Program-made: the position numbers and the translations under genes
The notes under the pieces: model-generated
What the model saw: the letters and a program-made list of their open reading frames with translations, nothing else
Databases searched by the model: none
What the model was told of the DNA's origin: nothing
From: Alphaproteobacteria bacterium
GTDB taxonomy: Bacteria > Pseudomonadota > Alphaproteobacteria > Rhizobiales > Xanthobacteraceae
Length of the DNA stretch: 46,932 nucleotides
Direction: 5' to 3'
Assembly: GCA_005884765.1 (NCBI GenBank)
Contig: VAZV01000163.1
Coordinates: forward strand, 1 to 46,932
Shown here: in pieces, positions 20,686-29,976 of the stretch
Layout of the letters: each line of letters begins with the position of its first letter
Numbering within the stretch: the stretch's first letter is position 1

Positions 20686-22521
20686 CTATGTCTGCGGCGA
20701 GAGCGCCGCCGTCGCCTGGTCGAGCCACGCCTTGGTCGCATCGTCGAGGTGCGAGCGTACCTCGGCCGCAACGCTGGCATGGTAGTCGTTGAGCCAGTCG
20801 AGCTCGGCCTGGCTCAGCATATTGACCTCGATCAGCCGCCGGTCGATCGGCGCCAAAGTCAGCGTCTCGAACGCGTTCATCGGCTTCTCGGCGCCCGCGA
20901 TCTCGGTACCGACGACAAGCTCCAGATTCTCGATCCGGATGCCGTAGGCGTCCGTTTTATAATAACCCGGCTCGTTGGACAGGATCATGCCGCGCTTGAG
21001 CGGCGTGGTGCCGAGTTTTGATATTCGCGCCGGGCCTTCATGCACCGACAAATAGCTGCCGACGCCGTGCCCGGTGCCGTGCTCGAAATCGATGCCGGCC
21101 TGCCACAGGAATTGCCGCGCCAGCATATCGATCTGGGCACCGGTGGTGCCGTCCGGAAATACCGCGCGGGCGATCGCGATATGGCCGCGCAGCACGCGGG
21201 TGAAGCGGTCGCGCATTTCTTCACTGGGCTCGCCGACCGCGATGGTGCGCGTGACGTCGGTGGTGCCGTCCTCATATTGCGCGCCGGAATCGACCAGCAG
21301 CAGGTCGCCGCGCGCAATGCGCCGGTTAGTCTTGCGGGTAACGCGGTAATGCACGATGGCACCGTTCGGCCCGGTACCGGCGATCGTGGGAAACGAAACA
21401 TCCTTGAGCGCGCCGGTGTCGCGGCGAAACGTCTCCAGCGCCTCGACCGCGTCGATTTCAGTCAGCGCTCCGATGGGGGCTTCGCGGTCGATCCAGGCGA
21501 GAAACCGCGCCAGCGCGACGCCATCGCGCCGATGCGCAGTTCGGGTGCCCGCGATCTCGGTTTTATTCTTCACCGCCTTCAAGAGGCTCACCGGGTCATT
21601 GCCGCGCACCGCCTTGCCGCCCGCCGAACTGATCAGGCGGTTCAACGCGTCAGCGGCGGTCGCATTGTCGAGTGCGATCGAGGCGCCGGCTTGCGCCAGC
21701 GCGGTCAAGCTCGGCGTCAGCGCGTCGGGCTCCCTGACGTCGGCGGTCTGTTCGAGATGGTCGCGCGCACTGTTGGAGAGTTTGCGATGATCGATGAACA
21801 CGGTCGGCCGGCCGTCCTTCGGCACCAGCGCATAGGACAGGGGCAGCGGCGTGTGCGCGACATCGGCGCCGCGGATGTTGAAGGTCCAGGCCACCGCGTG
21901 CGAATCCGACAGCACCAGCGCGTCGACGCCGAGGTTGCCGATCTCCTGACGGATATTTTTGAGCTTTTCCGTTTCGGCTACGCCGGCGAATTGCGTGCCG
22001 TGCACGGTGACCGGCGCCAGCGGCGGGGCGGGGCGCTCGGTCCAGATCGCATCGATTGGGTTGGTCTCGACCGCGACCAGTTCCGCGCCGGCCTTGGCGC
22101 AGGCGGCCGTGAGCCGCTCGGCCGCTGCCGCAGTATGCAGCCAAGGATCAAAGCCAAGCCGGTCGCCGGCGGCAAGGTGCTTCGCCAGCCAGCTTTCCGG
22201 GGGCGGGTCGATCAGCGGCTCGACGGCCCAGGCTTGGCCGTCGACCTGCTTGCCCGCCTGCAGCGTATAGCGGCCGTCGACGAACAATGCGGCCTGTTTG
22301 GCTAACACGATCGCCATGCCGGCCGATCCGGTAAAGCCGGTCAGCCACGCCAGCCGCTCTTCCGAGGGCGCGACATATTCGTTTTGTTGCTGATCGGCGC
22401 GGGGAATAACGAATCCCGTGAGCTGGCGCCGTATCAGCTCCTCGCGAAACGCGGAGAGCCGCGCGGTCAGTGCCACGCCGCCTTCGGGCTCCTCGAATGT
22501 CTGGAAATGCGCTTCGAACAT
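20686..22521 (-). CDS. pepP: Xaa-Pro aminopeptidase (M24B)
   Basis: Dimetal peptidase that removes an N-terminal residue preceding proline. From ATG 22521 (MFEAHFQTFEE) the product has 611 residues: two N-terminal creatinase-like domains, then a pita-bread catalytic domain. The five metal ligands are visible: Asp411 and Asp422 (DSGAQYEDGTTDVTRT), His485 (HGTGHGVG), Glu517 (SNEPGYY) and Glu531 (IRIENLELV). The three-domain length resembles eukaryotic cytosolic aminopeptidase P. The frame is open to 22578, but those extra codons do not resemble the family. Confidence 0.94.
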   Translation of the reverse strand: MFEAHFQTFEEPEGGVALTARLSAFREELIRRQLTGFVIPRADQQQNEYVAPSEERLAWLTGFTGSAGMAIVLAKQAALFVDGRYTLQAGKQVDGQAWAVEPLIDPPPESWLAKHLAAGDRLGFDPWLHTAAAAERLTAACAKAGAELVAVETNPIDAIWTERPAPPLAPVTVHGTQFAGVAETEKLKNIRQEIGNLGVDALVLSDSHAVAWTFNIRGADVAHTPLPLSYALVPKDGRPTVFIDHRKLSNSARDHLEQTADVREPDALTPSLTALAQAGASIALDNATAADALNRLISSAGGKAVRGNDPVSLLKAVKNKTEIAGTRTAHRRDGVALARFLAWIDREAPIGALTEIDAVEALETFRRDTGALKDVSFPTIAGTGPNGAIVHYRVTRKTNRRIARGDLLLVDSGAQYEDGTTDVTRTIAVGEPSEEMRDRFTRVLRGHIAIARAVFPDGTTGAQIDMLARQFLWQAGIDFEHGTGHGVGSYLSVHEGPARISKLGTTPLKRGMILSNEPGYYKTDAYGIRIENLELVVGTEIAGAEKPMNAFETLTLAPIDRRLIEVNMLSQAELDWLNDYHASVAAEVRSHLDDATKAWLDQATAALSPQT

Positions 22522-22578
22522 CGGCTGGGAGTGTAAGATTCTAAGGGGACGTCCGCAACGTGACGTAATTTTGCTCAA

Positions 22579-22702
22579 TTTGGCATAGGTTATGCTTGAG
22601 TATGTATAGCTGAGACGGAAGATTATTGTTAGATAGGCTTCGTCTAACGATTAACAGGGGAAATACCGGGAGTGTTTCAACTCAACGACGAGGGGATACA
22701 CC
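22579..22702. promoter_or_regulatory. AT-rich divergent promoter region with hairpin
   Basis: Distinctly AT-richer than the surroundings and placed between divergent pepP and the small gene at 22703. It contains GTTAGA (22628-22633) and TCTAAC (22643-22648), a six-base inverted repeat with a nine-base loop. A regulatory role is inference. Confidence 0.4.
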
Positions 22703-22888
22703 ATGCCTGTCTTCACGTTTGAAAAGATTTCGCCGCCGGTCCGCCGCGGTCCGCTGCCGCCGATCGTCAAGAAGCAGCGCGGCGTTATCGTGCAGATTCT
22801 GGATCGTTTCGTCGAGGCACGCGTCAAGCGGTCGCTGCGCAAGGAAGAGCGCTTGATCGCCCATCGCCAGCGGAAATCGGCAAAATAG
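22703..22888 (+). CDS. Small conserved-type basic protein of unknown function
   Basis: Codes for 61 residues, MPVFTFEKISPPVRRGPLPP followed by a basic helix (VEARVKRSLRKEERLIAHRQ). I do not recognise a family. The start is well supported: GAGGGGA lies seven bases before ATG 22703, and an AT-rich promoter-like region precedes it. No membrane segment or signal peptide. It is convergent with prmA, whose stop lies two bases beyond. The charged C-terminal helix could bind nucleic acid or membrane, but this is speculation. Confidence 0.7.
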   Translation: MPVFTFEKISPPVRRGPLPPIVKKQRGVIVQILDRFVEARVKRSLRKEERLIAHRQRKSAK

Positions 22889-22890
22889 AT

Positions 22891-23802
22891 TTACCGCGTA
22901 TACCGCAAGTGCAGGCTGCTCCAGCCTTCGATCACAAGATGATGCACCGGCACCAGCCCGCGCGCGCGGTATGCCGCGATCACGCCCGGGGCCTGATGGC
23001 TCAACAATCCCGACAGGATCACCGAAGCAGACGGCGCGAGATGACCCGCCATGGGCGTCGCCAATTGCCGCAGGGGGTTGGCGAGGATATTCGCCAGCAC
23101 CAGGTCGAACGGCCCCTGCGTGGCAAATTGAGGCGCTGAAAATCCCGTCGCGCGGATCACCTGCACCAGATTTCCCGTTTTGTTGAGCCGCGCATTCTCG
23201 CGCGCGACCCTGACCGAAGGCGCATCTATGTCGCTTGCCAACACGTGGTGGCGCAGCGCCTTGGCCGCCGCGATCGCGAGCACGCCGGTGCCGGTACCGA
23301 GATCGAGCACGCGGCGAGGGCGGCTTGCCTTGAGCACGGAATCGAGCAGCAAGAGGCATCCGCGCGTGGTGCCGTGGTGGCCGGTACCGAACGCCAGCGC
23401 CGCTTCGATCTCGATACCGAGCTTGTTGGGTGCCACCCGCGCGCGGTCATGGTGGCCATGCACGACGAACCGTCCGGCGGGGACTGGGACGAGATCCTCG
23501 AGGCTGGCCTTGACCCAATCCTTGGCCTCGACAGTGTCGAAGCCGATCCCTTGTGCGATGGCCTCGCCGGCGGCCTTGCCGACGACCTCACGGACCAGCG
23601 CCTGGTCCGGCGCGTCGGCAAAATGCACGGTGACATCCCAGCGCCCGTCCGGCCGCTCGAAGGCGGCGATCGCGGCCGGGTGTTCCAGGAACGGGCCCTC
23701 GGAGAAGGTCTCGGTGAGGACGTCGACCACGCGTTTGGCGGCCTCTTCGCCGCCGATCGCAACGCTGGCACGGTGGGTGGCGGGGGTGAGGGCTGAGGGC
23801 AT
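22891..23802 (-). CDS. prmA: Ribosomal protein L11 methyltransferase
   Basis: SAM-dependent enzyme that trimethylates ribosomal protein L11. The 303-residue protein has an N-terminal substrate-recognition domain and a C-terminal class I methyltransferase domain with motif I VLDLGTGTGVLAIAAAK, the preceding ALAFGTGHHGTT segment characteristic of PrmA, and motif IV DLVLANILANPL (NxL variant of the N-P-P-Y class). Length and motif order fit the family. The promoter should lie in the 105-base gap shared with the flp gene. Confidence 0.93.
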   Translation of the reverse strand: MPSALTPATHRASVAIGGEEAAKRVVDVLTETFSEGPFLEHPAAIAAFERPDGRWDVTVHFADAPDQALVREVVGKAAGEAIAQGIGFDTVEAKDWVKASLEDLVPVPAGRFVVHGHHDRARVAPNKLGIEIEAALAFGTGHHGTTRGCLLLLDSVLKASRPRRVLDLGTGTGVLAIAAAKALRHHVLASDIDAPSVRVARENARLNKTGNLVQVIRATGFSAPQFATQGPFDLVLANILANPLRQLATPMAGHLAPSASVILSGLLSHQAPGVIAAYRARGLVPVHHLVIEGWSSLHLRYTR

Positions 23803-23907
23803 CGGGCAATTGGCGCTTTTTCGTTAAACTTGAGTGAATATCTTCTCGTACTATCCGTAAAACTTACCGATGGCGCGTTCACACAACTTTAGGTCTGGAG
23901 ACTTACG

Positions 23908-24111
23908 GTGCTCAGTCAATTCAACCCAATCCGGGTGGAGGCGAAGTTGAAGCGCACATTTCTCGACTTTTTGTCCAATGAAAAGGGCGCGACCGCGATT
24001 GAATACGGCTTGCTCGCGGCCGGTATCTCGCTGGCAATTATTGCCGCAGTGAACAGCGTGGGTGGCAACCTCAACGCCAAGTTCACCTCGCTCAATACGT
24101 CATTGAAGTAG
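23908..24111 (+). CDS. Flp/Fap-type pilin
   Basis: Small type IVb pilin. The conserved prepilin site is visible: GATAIEYGLLAAGISLAIIA, with cleavage expected after the glycine so that Glu and Tyr are at +5 and +6 of the mature protein, followed by the single hydrophobic helix. GTG 23908 gives 67 residues; TTG 23947 (read as MKRTFLDFLSNEKG) gives 54, the usual pilin size, and has GGAGGCG just upstream, so the shorter form is a real alternative. No tad/cpa assembly genes are in the window, so this pilin is separated from any export machinery. Confidence 0.88.
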   Translation: MLSQFNPIRVEAKLKRTFLDFLSNEKGATAIEYGLLAAGISLAIIAAVNSVGGNLNAKFTSLNTSLK

Positions 24112-24447
24112 TTCGAATGCTCCCTTCACTGGGAGTGCCCAGCTTTCATGACCATCAGTTTGAACGGGAGCCGTGCGACCCGTCGCGCGGGCATTAGGTA
24201 TCGCCAACCGGCAGTGCTGCCCACGGCATAGGCGCCCGCGAACCCCACACACTGTCGATATCAAATTCAAGGGCTATCCACAGCGTTATGCACGAAAACA
24301 TAACCGATTTCGGCGTGTGATTTGCGCGAAGTATCCACCACCTTCTCCACAGCGTCTGCAATTGGTTTTGCACAGTTTATCCACGGACTTGTCAACGGGA
24401 TAAGACGGTATGGCGCGCTGTCCATCCAGCGCGTGCGCCGTCCACTC
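24112..24447. other. Non-coding gap with a cluster of DnaA-box-like 9-mers
   Basis: 336 bases between convergent flp and the FAD oxidoreductase. Near the start is a weak stem CTCCC/GGGAG (24120-24135). Between 24274 and 24385 are six 9-mers resembling TTATCCACA in the same orientation: CTATCCACA (24274), TTATGCACG (24286), GTATCCACC (24331), TTCTCCACA (24343), TTTTGCACA (24366), TTATCCACG (24377). Three differ from consensus at one position, three at two. No coding signal seen. Confidence 0.55.
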
Positions 24448-26049
24448 TCACCCAAACAGCGCTCGATGATCCCTCAGGATCACCCGCGCGGCGTTGTGGC
24501 CGGGGGCACCGGTGACGCCGCCGCCGGGGTGCGCGCCGCTTCCGCAATGATAAAGGCCCTTCAGCGGCCCGCGATAATCCGCGTGCCCCAGCATCGGCCG
24601 TGCCGAGAACAACTGGTTCAACGTCAGCGCACCGTGAAAGATGTCGCCGCCGAGCAATCCGAATTGCCGTTCCAGATCGAGCGGCGACAGGATCTGCCGT
24701 CCGATCACGTTTGCCGCAAACCCCGGTGCATAGTTGTCGACGGTCGCAATCATGAGATCGGCGACCTCGTCGCGATGATCGTCCCAGGATTTGCCGTCGG
24801 GCAATTCCGGCGCGACGTGCTGGCAGAACAGGCTGGCGACATGCTGGCCCGGCGGGCAAAGCGTGTCGTCGAGTGTCGAGGGGATCAGCACCTCGACGAC
24901 AGGCTCCCGGCTCCAGCCATGCGCGCGGGCGTCGAGCCAAGCGCGATCCATGTAGGACAGGCTGGGCGCCAGGATAATGCCGGCGGTGAGATGATCGCCA
25001 TCGCCGGGCAACGCCGTGAACGAGGGCAGGGCGCTCAACGCGACATTCATCCGGAAAGTGCCGGAGCCGTTGCGCCACCGCTCGATGCGGGTGAGGAATT
25101 TTGGCGGCAGCGCGCCTGCCGGTACGAGACGCGTGTAGAGCAGCTTCGGATTGACGCCCGCCGCGATATATTTGGCGCGGACGGCTTGGCCATTATCGAG
25201 GACGATGCCAACCGCGCGGCCGCGCTCGACCATCACCTCGCGTACGCCGGCGTCCAGCTCGATCTCGGCGCCATGCTCGCGCGCGGCGCGCGCCATCGCC
25301 TGGCCGATCGCGCCCATGCCGCCGATGGCGTGGCCCCAGACGCCTTTCCTGCCGTTCACCTCGCCGAACGCATGGTGCAGCATCACGTAAGCCGAGCCCG
25401 CGGCATAGGGGCTCGCGTAGTTGCCGACGATGGCGTCGAAGCCGAACAGTGACTTGACCAGATCGTTCTCGAACCGGGCGTCCAGCATCTCGCCGGCCGA
25501 ATGCGTGAACAGATCGAGCAGATCGCGGCTCTGCTCCAGCGACAGGCTGCGCAGGATGTTCGCGGTGCCGAGCGCGTTGAAGGTCTCGCGCATCGCGCCG
25601 ACACCAAGGCCCTCCACGAGGTTTGGCGGCGCGCGCAACACGAACTGGCGCAATACATCGGCGATCGCCTCAAGCTCTCGCGAGAATGCCTCGATGCGAT
25701 CGGCATCGTGTGCACTGAGCTTTTTGACCGATGGAAGCGTGCGGCCTTCGCCCGACAGCAGATAGCTGCCGTCCGGCGCGGGCAGGAAATTCTGGGCGCG
25801 GCGCTCGACGATCTCAAGGCCGTGCTCGCGCAATTTGAGGTCGGCAATAACTTTCGGGTTCAGGAGACTGACGGTGTAGGCCGCGACCGAATTGCGAAAG
25901 CCGGGATGGAATTCTTCCGTGACCGCGGCACCGCCCACCACCTTGCGGCGTTCGACCACCTTCACGCGCAAGCCCGCCATCGCGAGATAGGCCGCGCAGG
26001 CGAGGCCGTTATGCCCGGCGCCGATGATGACGACGTCCGTCTCGTTCAT
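24448..26049 (-). CDS. FAD-dependent oxidoreductase, phytoene-desaturase/PYROXD2-like
   Basis: A 533-residue amine-oxidase/phytoene-desaturase fold protein. The N-terminal FAD dinucleotide-binding motif VVIIGAGHNGLACAAYLA starts at residue 6, followed by the ERRKVVGGAAVTEEF segment, and the C-terminal FAD-closing motif GLYHCGSGAHPGGGVTGAPG is present. These features match proteins annotated as PYROXD2-like in bacteria; substrate unknown. No carotenoid genes are near, so carotenoid desaturation is not supported. A palindromic repeat lies 30 bases upstream, between it and the divergent gene at 26265. Confidence 0.85.
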   Translation of the reverse strand: MNETDVVIIGAGHNGLACAAYLAMAGLRVKVVERRKVVGGAAVTEEFHPGFRNSVAAYTVSLLNPKVIADLKLREHGLEIVERRAQNFLPAPDGSYLLSGEGRTLPSVKKLSAHDADRIEAFSRELEAIADVLRQFVLRAPPNLVEGLGVGAMRETFNALGTANILRSLSLEQSRDLLDLFTHSAGEMLDARFENDLVKSLFGFDAIVGNYASPYAAGSAYVMLHHAFGEVNGRKGVWGHAIGGMGAIGQAMARAAREHGAEIELDAGVREVMVERGRAVGIVLDNGQAVRAKYIAAGVNPKLLYTRLVPAGALPPKFLTRIERWRNGSGTFRMNVALSALPSFTALPGDGDHLTAGIILAPSLSYMDRAWLDARAHGWSREPVVEVLIPSTLDDTLCPPGQHVASLFCQHVAPELPDGKSWDDHRDEVADLMIATVDNYAPGFAANVIGRQILSPLDLERQFGLLGGDIFHGALTLNQLFSARPMLGHADYRGPLKGLYHCGSGAHPGGGVTGAPGHNAARVILRDHRALFG

Positions 26050-26078
26050 GTCAGCTTCATGGAATGTTGATTACACCT

Positions 26079-26119
26079 CGTCATTCCGGGTTCGTACTTT
26101 CGTGTGCCCCGGAATGACG
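26079..26119. repeat. Short palindromic repeat upstream of FAD oxidoreductase
   Basis: Perfect 12-base arms CGTCATTCCGGG (26079-26090) and CCCGGAATGACG (26108-26119), 17-base loop. Same CGTCAT/ATGACG ends as the other interspersed palindromes here but a different core. It lies in a divergent promoter region. Confidence 0.8.
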
Positions 26120-26264
26120 ATCTCTTAGCGAAGACGCAACACTCCGCCCAGCGATTTCGCAGGCCCTCCGCATTGCCCGCACTGTCGTCCTATGCTCTTT
26201 TGCGCCCGTCCAGCGCCCGCCGGGGGCAGTCCCTCGTCCCAGAAACGCTTTTCCCGGAGCTTTC

Positions 26265-28550
26265 ATGACCGCCCCCAAGCCGTTTGCCGCCACGGACCAG
26301 TTGTCTGCTTCGCGAAACCGGCTGGTGCTGGCGGTCTATACCGCCGCCATCTTTGTCAGCGCGCTGCTCTTGTTCTCCGTGCAGCCGCTGTTCACCAAGA
26401 TGGTGCTGCCTCGGCTCGGCGGCTCGCCGGCGGTGTGGTCGGTGGCGATGGTGTTCTTCCAGTCGCTGCTGCTCGGTGGCTATTCCTATGCGCATTTCCT
26501 GATGCAAATCCGCAACCGCGTCATACCGGTCGCCGTCCATCTGACGCTGCTGGTCGTGGCGTTGTTGATGCTGCCGCTGTCGATCGCAAACGGCTTTGGC
26601 GAGCCGCCGACATCGGGCTATGCATTGTGGCTATTGGCCCTGTTCGCGGTCTCGATCGGGCTGCCGTTCTTCGCGCTCGCCGCCAACAATCCGCTATTGC
26701 AGGCCTGGTTCGTCCGCACGGGTCATCCCGCCGGGCCCGATCCCTACTTCCTCTACGCTTCGTCCAATATCGGCAGTTTCCTGGCGCTGTTGTCGTATCC
26801 GGTGCTGCTGGAGCCGGTATTCACGCTGCGCACGCAAAACCTGATCTGGACCGGCGGCTACGGGCTGCTGATCTTGCTGATCGCGGGCTGCGGGGCCTTG
26901 CTGGTGCGTTCGCCTGCTCCAGCGGTGAGCGATGCGCAGACCGAGGAAACCGATGCGCCATCGCCTCCCTGGATCCTGCGCACGCGATGGATCTTGCTCG
27001 CCGCGGTGCCCTCGGGCCTCCTGATCGCGGTGACCGCGCATATTTCGACCGACGTCGCCGCGGCGCCGCTGTTGTGGGTGCTGCCGCTGTCGCTTTATTT
27101 GTTGACCTGGGTGCTGGTGTTCCAATCGCGGCCATTGCTGCCGCATAAATGGGTATTGCTGGCCCAGCCGCTGGCGATCGCCGGCGTCGTCATACTGCTT
27201 GCGGTCGGCGGCGAACAGAATCTGTTGCTGACACTCGGCGGACATCAGCTCTGTTTCTTCGTCATCGCGATGGCCTGTCATGGCGAGCTCGCGCGCACGC
27301 GGCCGGCCGCGAAATATCTCACCGGCTTCTACGTGGCCCTGTCGTTCGGCGGCATGGCGGGCGGGCTGTTCGCAGGCCTGATCGCGCCGTATGTGTTCTC
27401 GTGGATAGCCGAATACCCGATCCTGTTGGCGTTGGCTGCGTTGTGCCGGCCGGCTCATGGCGACGAACGGCTGCCGCGCTGGAGCCGGTGGTATTGGCCG
27501 TTCCTGGCCGTACTCGCGGCGACCCTGATCGGATTTTCCTATTCCACTGGCAAGCCCTCGTGGTGGCTGGAAGACCATCGGGCCTGGGTCGCCGGCGCCG
27601 TCGGCGTGCTCGCCGCCTTGCTTGCGCTGGCGTTCAACGCCACCCGCTGGAAGATCTTTGCGACCGTCGTGGTGGCGCTGGTGCTGATCCGCCTCTATCC
27701 GGCGGACGAGGGGCGCGTCGAAACCGTGCGCAGCTTCTTCGGCGTCCACAAGATCGTGGTAACGCCGCACGGCCAGTATCACGTGCTGATGCACGGCACC
27801 ACAATCCACGGCGCCGAGAGGTTCCTGAACAATGACGGCACGCCCGTAACCGGCCGACCCGAACCGATCACCTATTATCACAGGGACGGCGGCATCGGGC
27901 AGGCGATCGCGGCAATCCGCGAGCGCAAGGGCGCGCCGCTTCGCGTGGCGGTGATCGGCGTCGGCTCGGGCACTCTGGCTTGTGCGTCGGAGGCGGGCGA
28001 GACCTGGAAATTCTTCGAGATCGATCAGACCATGGTCGATACCGCGCGCGATCCGAAATATTTCACCTACATCCAGAATTGCCAGCCCGACCTCAAGCCT
28101 GTGATCGGCGACGCGCGGCTGACCTTCGCCAAGGAACCCGACGGCGTCTACGACCTGATCATTGTCGACGCCTATTCATCGGACGCAATCCCGGTTCATC
28201 TGGCGACCGAGGAGGCGATGAAAATCTACCAGGACAAGCTGGCGCCGCAGGGAGCGGTAGTGATGCACGTCTCCAACCGCCACCTCGAACTGGCCAGCGT
28301 GATCGTCGGCATTGCGGATGCGAACGATCTCAAGAGCTGGGTCTATAGCGAGGATTCCGGGCGCGACGACGAATATATCTTCGCCACCTCGGTGGTAGTC
28401 TCCGCGCGCGAGGAGGCCGACGTCGGCAAGCTCGCATCCTCCGATCAGTGGGCGGAGACCGAAGCCAATGAGAACCAGCGGGTCTGGACCGACGATTATT
28501 CCAACGTGCTGGGGGCGGTCTGGCGGCGGCTGCGCGACGGCGAGCAGTAG
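26265..28550 (+). CDS. Fused multi-pass membrane / spermidine-synthase-like protein
   Basis: A 761-residue two-part protein. Residues 1 to about 480 contain many hydrophobic helices (for example LLLFSVQPLFTKMVLPRLGG, conserved in this group). The C-terminal part is a spermidine-synthase-like Rossmann domain: VAVIGVGSGTLACASEAGE, then FFEIDQTMV and DLIIVDAYSSDAIPVHL. Such fusions are annotated as fused MFS/spermidine synthase; the membrane half has no proven transport role and true polyamine synthesis is uncertain because the pocket differs from SpeE. Start ATG 26265 has GGAG upstream. It converges with the L,D-transpeptidase, leaving three bases between stops. Confidence 0.85.
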   Translation: MTAPKPFAATDQLSASRNRLVLAVYTAAIFVSALLLFSVQPLFTKMVLPRLGGSPAVWSVAMVFFQSLLLGGYSYAHFLMQIRNRVIPVAVHLTLLVVALLMLPLSIANGFGEPPTSGYALWLLALFAVSIGLPFFALAANNPLLQAWFVRTGHPAGPDPYFLYASSNIGSFLALLSYPVLLEPVFTLRTQNLIWTGGYGLLILLIAGCGALLVRSPAPAVSDAQTEETDAPSPPWILRTRWILLAAVPSGLLIAVTAHISTDVAAAPLLWVLPLSLYLLTWVLVFQSRPLLPHKWVLLAQPLAIAGVVILLAVGGEQNLLLTLGGHQLCFFVIAMACHGELARTRPAAKYLTGFYVALSFGGMAGGLFAGLIAPYVFSWIAEYPILLALAALCRPAHGDERLPRWSRWYWPFLAVLAATLIGFSYSTGKPSWWLEDHRAWVAGAVGVLAALLALAFNATRWKIFATVVVALVLIRLYPADEGRVETVRSFFGVHKIVVTPHGQYHVLMHGTTIHGAERFLNNDGTPVTGRPEPITYYHRDGGIGQAIAAIRERKGAPLRVAVIGVGSGTLACASEAGETWKFFEIDQTMVDTARDPKYFTYIQNCQPDLKPVIGDARLTFAKEPDGVYDLIIVDAYSSDAIPVHLATEEAMKIYQDKLAPQGAVVMHVSNRHLELASVIVGIADANDLKSWVYSEDSGRDDEYIFATSVVVSAREEADVGKLASSDQWAETEANENQRVWTDDYSNVLGAVWRRLRDGEQ

Positions 28551-28553
28551 CAA

Positions 28554-29351
28554 TCAGTCGAACAGTCCGCGAGGCTGGTAATATTGGCGCTGCTGCTGTT
28601 GGTAGTAGCCCTGGGGCGGGGCCGGTTGCCCCGCATAACCAGGGTTGTTGTAATACTGCTGTGGATTAGCCTGCGCGTCATAGAGACGACGGCGCGGCGC
28701 GGGATAACGCTGGTCGGTCGCGCTGCCATCGGCCGGATAGATGTAGCCGTCGTCGGTCTGCACCTGCGGCGCGATGCGGCGGCCGGGCAGCAACTGCGGC
28801 TGCGGCGTCAGTTGAACGGGTTCGCCGACGGCACCGTATTGCTGGTCTTGCTGGTACTGCTGATCGTATGGCTGGGCCCGCGCGACAGCGGTATTGCGGC
28901 GCGGGTTGCGGGCCAGCGCAATCTGAGACGAGCCGGTCAGCGTTACCGTGGTGTTGAGCACGCCTTGCTCCTGCACCAGCGCATACAGCGTCGAGGCATT
29001 GGCTTTCGACAATCGCACGCAGCCGTGGGAAGCGGGGGTGCCGAGCCTGCTCTCGGAGTCGGTGCCATGGATGGCGTGGCCGATCTTGGTGAAGAAGATC
29101 GAATGCGGCATCGGCGCGTCGTCGAATTCCTTGGAGAAGTGGTCTTCCTCCATGCGGAAGGTGCGGAAGCTGCCGTTCGGCGTCTCGTAGGACGGGATGC
29201 CGGTCGAGACCGGCCAGTGGTAGCGCTCGACGCCGTCGACGGCGACCGTCATCATTTGCGCATTCTTGTCGACGGTGATCGCGACATTCGCCTGAGCGGC
29301 GGTGGTGGCGAACAGCATCAAACCAGCGAAAGCAGTGAGGAAGGAACGCAT
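28554..29351 (-). CDS. L,D-transpeptidase (YkuD domain), secreted
   Basis: Periplasmic enzyme that cross-links peptidoglycan 3-3 or attaches proteins to it. The 265-residue precursor starts with a signal peptide (MRSFLTAFAGLMLFATTAAQA), followed by the YkuD domain with the catalytic set His95 (HAIHGT), His109 and Cys111 (TPASHGCVRLS). The C-terminal third is low-complexity, rich in Gln, Tyr and Pro, probably disordered and perhaps a wall- or outer-membrane-contacting tail. Single-gene unit by context. Confidence 0.92.
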   Translation of the reverse strand: MRSFLTAFAGLMLFATTAAQANVAITVDKNAQMMTVAVDGVERYHWPVSTGIPSYETPNGSFRTFRMEEDHFSKEFDDAPMPHSIFFTKIGHAIHGTDSESRLGTPASHGCVRLSKANASTLYALVQEQGVLNTTVTLTGSSQIALARNPRRNTAVARAQPYDQQYQQDQQYGAVGEPVQLTPQPQLLPGRRIAPQVQTDDGYIYPADGSATDQRYPAPRRRLYDAQANPQQYYNNPGYAGQPAPPQGYYQQQQRQYYQPRGLFD

Positions 29352-29628
29352 TTACGTTTGGCCTCCGAGCCTTGTCTGCAGCGCCGCGGTTCTCTGTCCC
29401 CGGCACCTAATATGCCCGGAATCCGGCCATTGTTCCAGTGACCAGCCCTGCAACGTTAACGCCTGCGGAGGCGCAATCAAGGCCGCGCAAGGCGCAATCC
29501 GGCGGCGAGCGCTGACTTTTTCGCGAGCGCTTGGCTGCCTCCTCCAGTTCGTCACCGAAACGCAACCTTTTGGCCGCACCGGCGTTTCAGATTCCCGCCA
29601 GTCGACATCGACCTCTAAAGGAATGAAG

Positions 29629-29952
29629 ATGACCAAGAATGCGAACAAGACCGCAGCGATGCCTGCTGGTCTGACGATGCGGCTGGTTTTTGCCGCTGCT
29701 GCCATCGCTTTGGGGCTGTCGGCGATCCCGCACGCCGGCCATGCCCAGGGCATCGTGCGCGGCGCGCAGGAGGGCACTTACGAAGGCAATCGGATCGCCG
29801 GTCCGGTCGGTGGCGTGGTCGGCGGCGCCGTCGGTGCCGGCGTCGGCGGCGCGGTGGGCGCCATTCATGGCGTGCTGGGAATTCCCTATGGACACCATTA
29901 TCACTGCCGCGGCTTCTACGACCGCTACGACCATTTCCACTGCTATCGGTAG
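29629..29952 (+). CDS. Small exported glycine-zipper protein
   Basis: A 107-residue protein with a signal peptide (hydrophobic LVFAAAAIALGLSAIPHAGHA, cleavage near AQG), then a glycine-zipper segment GGVVGGAVGAGVGGAVGAI able to insert in or pack against membrane, and a short His/Tyr-rich end (GHHYHCRGFYDRYDHFHCYR) containing two cysteines. Function unknown; the zipper resembles that of outer-membrane lipoproteins, but no lipobox is present. Start ATG 29629 has AAGGA six bases before it; the frame is open much further upstream, overlapping the L,D-transpeptidase, and that part is not credible. Confidence 0.7.
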   Translation: MTKNANKTAAMPAGLTMRLVFAAAAIALGLSAIPHAGHAQGIVRGAQEGTYEGNRIAGPVGGVVGGAVGAGVGGAVGAIHGVLGIPYGHHYHCRGFYDRYDHFHCYR

Positions 29953-29976
29953 CCCCGAACGACGCGCTTTCGCGCG

